Source: Nanoarchaeales archaeon
Lineage (GTDB): Archaea > Nanobdellota > Nanobdellia > Woesearchaeales > UBA583
Length of the DNA stretch: 10,426 nucleotides
NCBI GenBank assembly: GCA_013215525.1
Contig: JABSQY010000062.1
Coordinates: 1 to 10,426, forward strand
Direction: 5' to 3'
Shown: positions 1 to 6,060 of the stretch, in pieces
How positions within the stretch are numbered: the first letter of the stretch is position 1
Layout of the letters: every line of letters begins with the position of its first letter
The notes under the pieces: generated by a model
Databases searched by the model: none
Seen by the model: only the letters and a program-made list of their open reading frames with translations
Told to the model about the DNA's origin: nothing
Position numbers and translations under genes: made by a program

Positions 1-612
1 GAAAAACAATTAAAACTTATTGATTATCTAAGAAATAATGTTGAAGTTATGAGTGATATATATTTTGAAGGTAGATTTCCTAGAAAAGAAACTTTTGGAA
101 AAATATTTGATTTAACTTATGAGTTTTTATTTGATGATGAAGATTTAAATGATAAAAATTACACTCCTAGTCAATTAAAGGCAATGATTAATTTTTATAT
201 TTCTAATCATTGTACTTCTAATTTTGATTTAATTACTTATATGAGTTCTAAAAATATAGATACAAGGATTAGAAATGTTTTCACATTAATAAGTACTTAT
301 TTTGAATATAAACTTCCAAAATATTTTAGAGCATTTCAAAATATATTTGAATATGTAAATACTGAAAAATCTTTAGGTCTTGACAAATTTAGTTTATTAA
401 CTTTCCTTACACAATTAGAGTTTGGTACTATAGAACAACATGAAATTATCTTAAAAGAATCGGGAGTACCAAACGAATTAGTTAAAAAAATAGGGGAGTC
501 TTTTAAAAATTGTACTTCTTTGTTTGAAGTTCAAGAAAAAATTAAAAAAAATTCTAATCTATTAAATAATTTAAATACTTTTGAAAAAAGAATATTTAAT
601 AAATATATTTAA
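1..612 (+). CDS. 3'-partial gene; possible C-terminal region of a helicase-like protein
   Basis: The reading frame is open to the left edge: 16 sense codons precede the first ATG at 49, so the gene most likely starts outside the window and only its last 203 residues are seen. The visible part is soluble, Lys/Asn/Phe-rich and apparently all alpha-helical, with no signal peptide or membrane segment. Around residues 110-165 from the window edge there is an L-P-K-Y-F segment followed by a stretch patterned L-E-x-G-T ... E-x-G-V-P ... K-I. To me this resembles the C-terminal helical region of large Ski2/DEAD-type helicases. That is pattern recognition only: no Walker or helicase motif lies in the visible part, so the function stays open. 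It ends with TAA 10 bases before the relic of the neighbouring UDG-like gene, which is on the opposite strand. Confidence 0.75.
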   Translation, partial: EKQLKLIDYLRNNVEVMSDIYFEGRFPRKETFGKIFDLTYEFLFDDEDLNDKNYTPSQLKAMINFYISNHCTSNFDLITYMSSKNIDTRIRNVFTLISTYFEYKLPKYFRAFQNIFEYVNTEKSLGLDKFSLLTFLTQLEFGTIEQHEIILKESGVPNELVKKIGESFKNCTSLFEVQEKIKKNSNLLNNLNTFEKRIFNKYI

Positions 613-621
613 TTATATTTT

Positions 622-846
622 TTACTCTGTAAAAAATCCGTCACAGTTAGCTTTACCCAAGTCAAGATATTCTTGAAAGTTTAAACTATCTTTGTCAAGT
701 GTTGAACAGTGCGCTTTAATTTGTTTTGATAAATTACCATAACTTGAATGTTTGTAAAAGTGTGTCATATTTCAAGAAATTTACAAGTAAATTTCTAAGC
801 CTTTGCGAGACTTCGCTTACACAAAGTTTCATTTCTTTCTCATTAT
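622..846 (-). pseudogene. Relic second copy of the 3' end of the UDG-like gene
   Basis: Read on the minus strand, 622-768 gives a 48-residue open frame starting at an ATG (766-768) and ending in TAA (622-624). Of the 45 residues aligned to the C-terminus of the intact protein at 858-1538 (its residues 182-226), I count 39 identical, including the H-x-x-K-H-S-S-Y-G motif. The DNA matches at about 109 of 135 positions. Homology continues upstream: 827-846 matches 1002-1021 of the intact gene at 19 of 20 bases. Between the two blocks the relic has 61 bases (766-826) where the intact gene has 5, a frame-breaking net gain of 56 that contains a hairpin element. The 5' three quarters of the gene are missing. 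It is best read as the broken remnant of a tandem paralogue. A surviving 48-residue micro-protein is possible but less likely. Confidence 0.8.
766..826. repeat. Short two-hairpin element interrupting the UDG relic (copy A)
   Basis: A 9-bp perfect stem (775-783 with 788-796, loop CAAG) lies inside a 31-base unit at 770-800 that starts TTTCAAGAAATTT and ends AAATTTCTAAGC. A weaker second hairpin follows: CTTTG at 801-805 pairs with CAAAG at 822-826, with a small GCGA/TCGC stem inside. The element sits exactly where the relic departs from the intact UDG gene, so it looks inserted. A relative with the same first hairpin is at 1615-1691. No coding capacity or target-site duplication is evident. 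Confidence 0.6.
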
Positions 847-857
847 ATTGTAATTTA

Positions 858-1538
858 TTAAAAAAATCCTTCGCAGTTTGCTTTTCCTAAATCAAGATAT
901 TCTTCAAAGTTTAAAGATTCTTTATTTAATAAAATACAATGTGCTTTAATCTGTTTTGATAAATTTCCATAACTTGAGTGTTTATAAAAATGTGTGAATT
1001 CTTTCATTTCTTTCTTATTATCAACTAGATGTTTGAAAAATAAATATAATGGTCTATTTGAACGTTCATTTTCTATATACTTTTTACCTTTCTTTAAGTA
1101 CGCCGCGTATCCGTGAATCATTAAAGGGATGTTTAGTAAAAGAGATATTTCTTTAATTGTATTAAATGTTATATGTTGTTCTTCTAAGAAGATTTCCTTT
1201 AGTTGTTCATTCTTATAGATTGCACATAAGTCGTGCGTTCCGTGTGTTGTGATTGCTGACTTATTAAATACTAACACATCTTCTCGTTTTACTCCAATTC
1301 CAGTTAATTCTTTATTAAATACTTTTCCTGCTTGTCCAACTAAATATTTTCCTTGGATTTTTTCTTCATCTCCTGGATTGTCCATTACAATTATTCCTCT
1401 TATGTTGTCTGATGGATTTTCGATTTGTGTGTTGAAGATTGTCTCATATGGAAATGGTGCTAATTTTTCATTAATAATTTCTAATTGTTTTTTGTATTCT
1501 TTAACAATTTGTGATAATTTTTCATATTTTTGATTCAT
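858..1538 (-). CDS. Uracil-DNA glycosylase superfamily protein (UDG-like)
   Basis: This 226-residue soluble protein has the layout of the UDG superfamily, whose members hydrolyse the N-glycosidic bond of uracil or other damaged bases in DNA. Motifs in order: D-N-P-G-D-E-E at 53-59, in the place of the family-4 G-E-A-P-G-x-x-E water-activating loop; G-K-Y-L-V-G-Q-A-G-K at 63-72, matching the usual G-x-x-F-V-G-x-A-G; V-F-N-K-S at 90-94, like the central T/V-N-x-V/T-K strand; and K-H-S-S-Y-G at 186-191, in the place of the H-P-S base-flipping loop. Only three cysteines (105, 200, 222) are present, without the four-Cys arrangement of family-4 iron-sulfur enzymes, so this is a non-Fe-S branch and its activity is not certain. 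The N-terminal 28 residues are a charged helix. The ATG at 1538 lies about 25 nt after a TATA-like AATATAAA on the minus strand, which fits a leaderless start. A partial duplicate lies just downstream. Confidence 0.82.
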   Translation of the reverse strand: MNQKYEKLSQIVKEYKKQLEIINEKLAPFPYETIFNTQIENPSDNIRGIIVMDNPGDEEKIQGKYLVGQAGKVFNKELTGIGVKREDVLVFNKSAITTHGTHDLCAIYKNEQLKEIFLEEQHITFNTIKEISLLLNIPLMIHGYAAYLKKGKKYIENERSNRPLYLFFKHLVDNKKEMKEFTHFYKHSSYGNLSKQIKAHCILLNKESLNFEEYLDLGKANCEGFF

Positions 1539-1559
1539 AATATATTATATTTTGTTTGG

Positions 1560-1567
1560 TTTATATT
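1560..1567 (-). promoter_or_regulatory. TATA box for the UDG-like gene
   Basis: On the minus strand this reads AATATAAA, centred about 25 nt upstream of the ATG at 1538. That is the spacing expected when an archaeal transcript begins at or next to the start codon. No Shine-Dalgarno motif is seen. Confidence 0.5.
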
Positions 1568-1614
1568 ATTATGTGTCGTTTGTGTATTTTTAACAAGATT
1601 TATCATTTACTTCG

Positions 1615-1691
1615 TTTCAAGAAATTTTAGAAAAATTTCTAAGCTCCAATCTAGTCAGTAATTTTGAATAAAAATTACTGACTAGTTTGGA
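1615..1691. repeat. Two-hairpin element with long inverted repeat (copy B)
   Basis: The first hairpin, 1615-1644, shares the 13 left and 12 right bases of the unit at 770-800 (TTTCAAGAAATTT ... AAATTTCTAAGC) and differs only in the loop; its stem is 8 bp (1620-1627 with 1633-1640). Directly after it comes a much stronger second hairpin: a perfect 15-bp stem (1651-1665 with 1671-1685, loop GAATA). This stem is flanked, beyond one T-T mismatch, by five more pairs (TCCAA 1645-1649 with TTGGA 1687-1691). It lies between divergent genes, so it is not a terminator for either of them. It may be a mobile-element remnant, an operator region or a structured transcript. Confidence 0.75.
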
Positions 1692-1718
1692 TTTCGAACT
1701 ATTTGATGAAAAGTAACC

Positions 1719-1726
1719 TTTATAAG
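1719..1726 (+). promoter_or_regulatory. TATA box for the MarR-family gene
   Basis: TTTATAAG, preceded by a purine-containing GTAACC that could be the BRE, is centred about 28 nt before the ATG at 1751. This spacing supports leaderless transcription from that ATG and argues against the in-frame TTG at 1703 or ATG at 1706, which lie upstream of the box. Confidence 0.55.
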
Positions 1727-1750
1727 TGTTATTTATTTTCTTTTATTATA

Positions 1751-2167
1751 ATGGTTTCAAGAAAAGAAAGATTGGCATTTTGTTTTGGTATGATTGGGAA
1801 AGAATTTAAAAAATCTGCATGTGGTTCAGAGGATTTTCCTAAAAACTTCTCAATTAAAGATGTTGCAGTTATTACTTTACTTGGTGAGGTGCCGATGATG
1901 ATGTCAGAACTTGCTGATGAATTAAGTCTAACTCCTGGTACAATGACTACTAAGGTTGATAACTTAATTAAAAAAAAAATAGTTGAAAGAGCATTTGATA
2001 AAGAAGATAGACGTAAAGTATTTATTCAATTAGCCAAAAAAGGAGAGAAGATTTGTGAAGCAATCATGAAAGGACAACTTGAAATGTCTGGAAAATTATT
2101 AAAAAAATTAACAACTGAAGAACAAGAAATCTATGTTACATTAACTGAAAAATTAGTTTCTAAATAA
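1751..2167 (+). CDS. MarR-family transcriptional regulator
   Basis: This 138-residue protein has the MarR winged helix-turn-helix layout. An N-terminal dimerisation helix is followed by a D-V-A-V-I-T-L-L helix. Next comes M-S-E-L-A-D-E-L then L-T-P-G-T-M-T-T-K-V-D-N-L (helix-turn-helix with recognition helix), then a wing with the hallmark D-K-E-D-R-R-K-V motif. C-terminal helices complete the dimer. MarR proteins bind palindromic DNA as dimers and usually release it on binding a ligand. I chose the ATG at 1751 because a TATA box lies about 28 nt before it and the resulting length is typical of the family; upstream in-frame TTG/ATG codons at 1703/1706 would add 16 unrelated residues. It lies 271 bp before an RND exporter on the same strand, a common arrangement for a MarR controlling an efflux gene. 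Inverted repeats on both sides are candidate operators. The small-molecule signal cannot be told from sequence. Confidence 0.9.
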   Translation: MVSRKERLAFCFGMIGKEFKKSACGSEDFPKNFSIKDVAVITLLGEVPMMMSELADELSLTPGTMTTKVDNLIKKKIVERAFDKEDRRKVFIQLAKKGEKICEAIMKGQLEMSGKLLKKLTTEEQEIYVTLTEKLVSK

Positions 2168-2218
2168 TATTTTATTATTATTTCTAATCTTTCTCATATG
2201 TAACAATTATTCATATGG

Positions 2219-2248
2219 ATTTTTTTAATCTTGTTCTCTTATTTTTTT
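2219..2248 (+). terminator. Oligo-T termination region after the MarR gene
   Basis: Two runs of seven T (2220-2226 and 2242-2248) lie 50-80 bases after the MarR stop codon with no strong hairpin, the form archaeal intrinsic termination usually takes. In DNA this T-rich the call is only moderate. The rest of the 271-bp spacer holds promoter-like sequence for the exporter and a pair of CATATG sites (2195-2200 and 2212-2217). Confidence 0.35.
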
Positions 2249-2341
2249 GCTTAAATATAGTGTCATTTTACTTTGAAAATCAAAACATTTAAATATCAAA
2301 CAATATATCTCTTATTATACTTGATTTTTGTTAGGTATATT

Positions 2342-2349
2342 TTTATATA
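2342..2349 (+). promoter_or_regulatory. TATA box upstream of the exporter transcript
   Basis: TTTATATA is centred about 26 nt before position 2371, so a transcript would start near the ATG at 2368 (the short upstream ORF), about 70 nt before the exporter ATG at 2439. A second, weaker box (TTTATAA, 2414-2420) is centred about 22 nt before 2439 and could give a leaderless exporter mRNA. Confidence 0.4.
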
Positions 2350-2367
2350 GAGGCTTATGAAAAAAAA

Positions 2368-2445
2368 ATGTTAGAAAAAATACATGAAAAATTTTACAAT
2401 TTTTGGCGTATTGTTTATAACATTGGAAATAAAATAAAATGTTAG
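2368..2445 (+). CDS. Possible 25-codon upstream ORF overlapping the exporter start
   Basis: An ATG at 2368, placed where the TATA box at 2342-2349 predicts a transcript start, opens a 25-codon frame. It ends at TAG 2443-2445, seven bases inside the exporter gene (ATG at 2439, different frame). The peptide starts M-L-E-K, as the exporter does, and is basic and aromatic-rich (Tyr, Phe, Trp in its middle). Its first 12 bases repeat the exporter's start (ATGTTAGAAAAA), so the region may be an imperfect local duplication of a promoter and start site instead of a true gene. If translated, its stop-start overlap would couple it to exporter translation. Not recognised and weakly supported. Confidence 0.25.
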   Translation: MLEKIHEKFYNFWRIVYNIGNKIKC

Positions 2446-4619
2446 AAAAATTACTACACTATCAGATTAAATATAGTAAAATTTTATTATTTTTAATGCT
2501 TATATTAATTGGTTTTAGTGCATATATTGCTACTGGAATTAAAATTAATCCTGACTTAGGAGCATTAGTTGATAAAAATTCACAATATAATACAAATGAT
2601 AGAATTATGAGTCATGCTTTTGGAGTTAATGATGCTTTACTTGTTCTTGTATCTGTTGATAAGGAATCAATTATATCTAATGCTAATCGTGATATGAGTT
2701 CAGATGCTGTGTTGTCTTATGTTGATGTGTTACAAGAAACATTAGAACAAAGTTCATATTTTGTATCTTTTAGTCCAACTCAAATTTCAGATACTAAAGA
2801 ATTATTATTCTTTGCAATTAATTTAAACTCTCCAAATGAAATTGGAAGTTTTAAAAATGTTTTATCTGAATTAGATGTATTAGTTAATGAAGCTGGCGCG
2901 CCACCAGGCGTAAATGTGAAAATTACTGGAATGCCTGTTATGATGGATAGAATTGCTGGATATTTGATTGGAGATAGTTTAAATACAATTTTTATTACAA
3001 TATTTTTTATTATAATTATTTTGTATTTATATTCAAGAGATATAATATTTACATTAATTACTGTTGCAACACCGGTTACATCATTAATCTTTCTTGGAGC
3101 TATGATGACAATTCTTGGAATTCATATTACAATCACTCTTGCAGCGGTTGGGGTTTTGATACTTGGACTTGGAGCAGATTATGGAATACATATTGCGACA
3201 CATTATTCTGCTGCGCGAAAAGAACACGAGACACATGAGAAAGCTTTAACACATACAATTAAAGATTTGATACTGCCTATTACTGCAAGTTTTGTTACAA
3301 CACTTGCTGGATTTATTGCACTTATGTTAGGTGTTTCACCATCTTCACAATCTCAGGGGATTGTACTTGCTTTAGGAATTGCAATTATTTATGCGACAAG
3401 TTTTGCTTTGTTTCCATTATTAATTACTGTGTTTGCTGATAAAGTTAAATTTAATTCAAATGCGGTGTTTGATAAAATTATGGCTGGTTTAGGTAAACTT
3501 GCTGTGTATCAAACTTTGTATGCGAAAAAGATTTTATGGGTATTAGGATTTATGACTGTGTTTATGATTTATAGTGCAAGTTCGGTAGAATTTTCAAATA
3601 GTAATAGTAACTGGATTCCAACTGATGATGATGTTTCAAATTCATTTTCAGAGATTAAATATGCATTTGGTCAAAGTGAAACGATTACATATATTATTAC
3701 TGCTACTTCGGGCGATTTGCGGGACGCTAATGTGAAAGCTGATGTTGATAAATTAGTAAGTATTGTAGAAGGATTACCTTATGTTGATTCAGTAACTAAT
3801 CCTTATGATGGTTTAGAGAAAAGTTCTCATATGATTTATGATTCAGTTACGAACACTCAATTAGGGACTATGTTTTTTAATCGTGATTATACAATGGCAA
3901 GAATTGTTGTACATACTCAAAATCCAGTTCAAGATGCTGATGGGAAGTCTGTATTACTTGCAGAACTTGTACGTATTGGTGATTTGAATCCAATTTATAA
4001 TGCTGAAACATCATACTTTGGAGATGCTGTGCGATTTGATGAGTTAACTGATAGTTTACAAAAAGATGCTGCAGTTACTACAATGGCTGGATTTGCACTT
4101 GTGTTTTTAGTTGCAAGTTTTATTTACGCATCTGTAAGTATTGGTCTTTTAGCTTTATTTCCAATCTTGATTGCTGTGATTTGGACTGTTGGGTTAATGT
4201 CATTATTTTCAGTTCCGTTTACAACTTTATCAACTGGTATTGTATCACTTGTGCTTGGAGTTGGAGTTGATTTTTCAATTCATCTTGTTGATGGGATTCG
4301 TAAATTTTTAGCTCGTGGACATAGAATTGGTGAGGCTATTGAGTATACTTTTTCAACTTCTGGAAGAGCAATCATCTTAGCATCAATTACTACTATGGTT
4401 GGATTTTCAGCGTTATTGTTTGCAAAGTTATTAGGAACGCAAAGAATGGGTATGAGTTTATCTCTATCAATTCTTGCAGTGTTTATTGTAACTTTTACAA
4501 TGGTGCCTGCGATTATGAGTTTATTAAATAAAAATACTAATAAAAATATAAATAAAAAATCAAAAAATGTTAAAGAAAGTAAAAAAAATACTTTAAAAAA
4601 TAATAATAATAACGAGTGA
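2439..4619 (+). CDS. MMPL/RND-superfamily exporter, archaeal HAE3-like
   Basis: This 726-residue inner-membrane protein has the classic duplicated RND topology: TM1 (about 14-34), a large outside loop (35-182), TM2-TM6 (about 183-332), TM7 (363-381), a second outside loop (382-546) and TM8-TM12 (547-694). The equivalent TM4 and TM10 motifs are G-L-G-A-D-Y-G-I-H at 243-251 and G-V-G-V-D-F-S-I-H at 607-615. Their aspartates (247, 611) match the proton-relay pairs of MmpL-type transporters, with Phe in place of the second Tyr. It therefore probably uses the ion gradient to export a hydrophobic or amphiphilic substrate, possibly lipid-like; the substrate is unknown. The tail (residues 697-726) is Lys/Asn-rich and low in complexity. 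A MarR gene lies upstream and a COG1361-like protein follows after 85 bp, the arrangement known for archaeal HAE3 exporters. The start at 2439 gives a short cytoplasmic N-terminus as expected. Confidence 0.9.
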   Translation: MLEKLLHYQIKYSKILLFLMLILIGFSAYIATGIKINPDLGALVDKNSQYNTNDRIMSHAFGVNDALLVLVSVDKESIISNANRDMSSDAVLSYVDVLQETLEQSSYFVSFSPTQISDTKELLFFAINLNSPNEIGSFKNVLSELDVLVNEAGAPPGVNVKITGMPVMMDRIAGYLIGDSLNTIFITIFFIIIILYLYSRDIIFTLITVATPVTSLIFLGAMMTILGIHITITLAAVGVLILGLGADYGIHIATHYSAARKEHETHEKALTHTIKDLILPITASFVTTLAGFIALMLGVSPSSQSQGIVLALGIAIIYATSFALFPLLITVFADKVKFNSNAVFDKIMAGLGKLAVYQTLYAKKILWVLGFMTVFMIYSASSVEFSNSNSNWIPTDDDVSNSFSEIKYAFGQSETITYIITATSGDLRDANVKADVDKLVSIVEGLPYVDSVTNPYDGLEKSSHMIYDSVTNTQLGTMFFNRDYTMARIVVHTQNPVQDADGKSVLLAELVRIGDLNPIYNAETSYFGDAVRFDELTDSLQKDAAVTTMAGFALVFLVASFIYASVSIGLLALFPILIAVIWTVGLMSLFSVPFTTLSTGIVSLVLGVGVDFSIHLVDGIRKFLARGHRIGEAIEYTFSTSGRAIILASITTMVGFSALLFAKLLGTQRMGMSLSLSILAVFIVTFTMVPAIMSLLNKNTNKNINKKSKNVKESKKNTLKNNNNNE

Positions 4620-4622
4620 ATA

Positions 4623-4639
4623 ACGTTACAATGTAACGT
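4623..4639. promoter_or_regulatory. 17-bp palindrome just after the exporter stop
   Basis: ACGTTACA-A-TGTAACGT is a perfect 8+1+8 dyad, centred on 4631 and starting 4 bases after the exporter stop codon. Size and symmetry suit a dimeric regulator's operator. As RNA it would give a 7-bp stem with an AAT loop. Its CAATG core recurs in the dyad centred on 4662, 31 bp away. Confidence 0.5.
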
Positions 4640-4687
4640 GATTTCAAACACAGATGAACCAATGGTTCAAGGTGAAATTTTGAAATC
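4640..4687 (+). repeat. Nested stem-loop in the exporter/COG1361 spacer
   Basis: GATTTCAAA (4640-4648) is perfectly complementary to TTTGAAATC (4679-4687). These arms enclose a second perfect dyad, TGAACCA-A-TGGTTCA (4655-4669). With the preceding palindrome nearly the whole 85-bp spacer is self-complementary. It could be an operator pair, an RNA processing or stabilising structure that sets relative expression of the two genes, or an attenuator. No run of T follows the structure, so a simple intrinsic terminator is less likely. Confidence 0.55.
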
Positions 4688-4704
4688 GAAGATTTAAAAA
4701 TAAA

Positions 4705-5925
4705 ATGAATATTACAAAATTAAATAAAATTATATTAAGTGTAATGTTAGGTTTTGTCTTAATTGGAAATGTATTTTCCTTTTCAGCACAATTACTTAAT
4801 ACTGCTCCAGCACCAATTGTTGCCGGAGAATATGCAGATGTGACTGTACGATTTGATAATGATAAATCTGATTCAGTTAAAACTTCCGTGTCCTTTGGAT
4901 TTGAAAGTTCAGACTTTTTTAAAATGATTGATGGACCAAAAGATTTAATTCCTAAGGTTTATGAAGGAGAATATTTTACTAAAACTTTTAGAATTTTCTT
5001 TTCAGAAGATTTAGAACAAGGATTTATTGATTTACCATTTTATGTGAATGCTAATGGAGTTAGACAAGTTTTTGATTTAGAAGTTATGATTTCAGGAGTT
5101 GATATTAAACCTATTTTTTATATTGGTTCAGTAAAGTCAACTCCAAATGAATTATTACCTGATACTGATAATAATAAATTAAAAGTTGTTTTACAAAATT
5201 TAGGTGATAGAACTGCGCAATTAGTTTCTGCAAAATTAGTAATTGAATCTGATTTAGTTAGTGAAGGATATGCATATTCTTTAACAGATAGTGTATCATC
5301 AATTAGTGGTGGAGAACAATCTGAGTTAGAATTTGTTATTGATTTAGAAAAAGAAGTTAGAGGAATAATTCCAGCTAAAATTGTTTTAAATTATAGATAT
5401 GGGAAAGCTATTGGTAATGATTATGAAATTGTTAAATCTGAATTAGATTTAGAAATTCGTATTTCATCTTCACCAGTTTTAGAAATTGTATCAGTTGAAT
5501 TACTTGATGATTTTAAAGTTGATTCTATTGATAATAGAGTTTTAATTGAGATTAAAAATGTTGGTGATGAGGATGCAAAAGATGTACGAGTTCGTTTATC
5601 TCCTGATATTTCATATCCGTTTGTTTATAATCAATTAACTGAATATGTAACTTCAAGTATTAAAATTGGAGAAAGTAGTTTTGTAGAATTTAAAGTTGAA
5701 GTTTTAAAAAGTGCTGATGCAAGAGAGTATGGAGTAACTGCAATTATTGAATCACTTGTTGGAGATTCTAGATATTCAAATGAAGGAGTTGTAACTCTTG
5801 ATGTTAAGAATGGAGAGAAGAGTTCAATTCCAACTATTGGAAAGATTTTAATTGTAATTATTTTAGTTGTTTCAGGATTTATTGGTTTTAATACTTATAG
5901 AAATTCTAGAAGAAATAAAAATTAA
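4705..5925 (+). CDS. COG1361-like extracytoplasmic protein with CARDB/NEW3-type domains, C-terminal anchor
   Basis: This 406-residue protein begins with a signal peptide (Lys-containing n-region, hydrophobic 9-24, likely cleavage near residues 26-29). Three beta-sandwich-like repeats follow at about 30-131, 132-252 and 258-367. The third shows the CARDB-type pattern: strand, I-x-I-K-N-V-G-D-E-D-A-K-D-V-R-V-R-L (282-298), then S-x-x-x-I-G. The second has the matching V-V-L-Q-N-L-G-D-R-T-A (161-171). A transmembrane helix (about 379-396) and a basic tail (Arg/Lys, 399-405) anchor it with the bulk outside the cell. Such proteins are often encoded next to archaeal RND exporters, and it probably serves as an accessory, substrate-handling or surface-linking partner of the one upstream; that role is inferred. 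It shares the operon across an 85-bp structured spacer. No own TATA box stands out at the right distance. Confidence 0.85.
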   Translation: MNITKLNKIILSVMLGFVLIGNVFSFSAQLLNTAPAPIVAGEYADVTVRFDNDKSDSVKTSVSFGFESSDFFKMIDGPKDLIPKVYEGEYFTKTFRIFFSEDLEQGFIDLPFYVNANGVRQVFDLEVMISGVDIKPIFYIGSVKSTPNELLPDTDNNKLKVVLQNLGDRTAQLVSAKLVIESDLVSEGYAYSLTDSVSSISGGEQSELEFVIDLEKEVRGIIPAKIVLNYRYGKAIGNDYEIVKSELDLEIRISSSPVLEIVSVELLDDFKVDSIDNRVLIEIKNVGDEDAKDVRVRLSPDISYPFVYNQLTEYVTSSIKIGESSFVEFKVEVLKSADAREYGVTAIIESLVGDSRYSNEGVVTLDVKNGEKSSIPTIGKILIVIILVVSGFIGFNTYRNSRRNKN

Positions 5926-5934
5926 TTTATAAAA

Positions 5935-6015
5935 ATTATTTATTTTATTTTTTAATAATTTATTTTTAATTTAAATTATTTTACTTTTTCACTTTCTTTA
6001 CTTTTTTTACTTTTG
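5935..6015 (+). terminator. T-rich termination region after the COG1361-like gene
   Basis: The 135-bp spacer before the next gene is almost entirely A and T, with several T runs, the longest within CTTTTTTTAC around 6001-6010. There is no strong hairpin. This fits oligo-T archaeal termination of the exporter operon. A TTTTTAAA at 6032-6039, centred about 25 nt before the ATG at 6061, may be the next gene's TATA box. Confidence 0.35.
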
Positions 6016-6060
6016 TTAGTTAATCTATTTATTTTTAAAGTTTAATTTTATAGTTTATTT

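Noticed and set aside
622..768. Treating the 48-codon UDG-tail frame as a functional small gene.
   Set aside because: It lacks its own TATA box at the expected distance, covers only one motif of the fold, and sits beside an inserted element within longer frame-broken homology; a relic explains it better.
1703..1750. Longer N-terminus for the MarR protein from an in-frame TTG/ATG.
   Set aside because: Those codons lie upstream of the TATA box, and the added residues are not part of the MarR fold.
2195..2217. Two CATATG sites 11 bp apart after the MarR gene, considered as an operator.
   Set aside because: Each is a 6-bp A/T-rich palindrome, and the sequence between and around them does not continue the dyad; too likely by chance here.
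2893..2906. GC-rich block containing GGCGCGCC inside the exporter gene, in otherwise AT-rich DNA.
   Set aside because: It is in frame and encodes an ordinary Gly-Ala-Pro-Pro turn in the first outside loop; the surrounding reading frame is uninterrupted, so it is coding sequence and not an inserted site.
4280..4651. Long open frame antisense to the exporter's end.
   Set aside because: It lies inside a clearly coding gene, has no promoter or family resemblance, and its hydrophobic/Phe-rich content mirrors the sense Lys/Asn tail.
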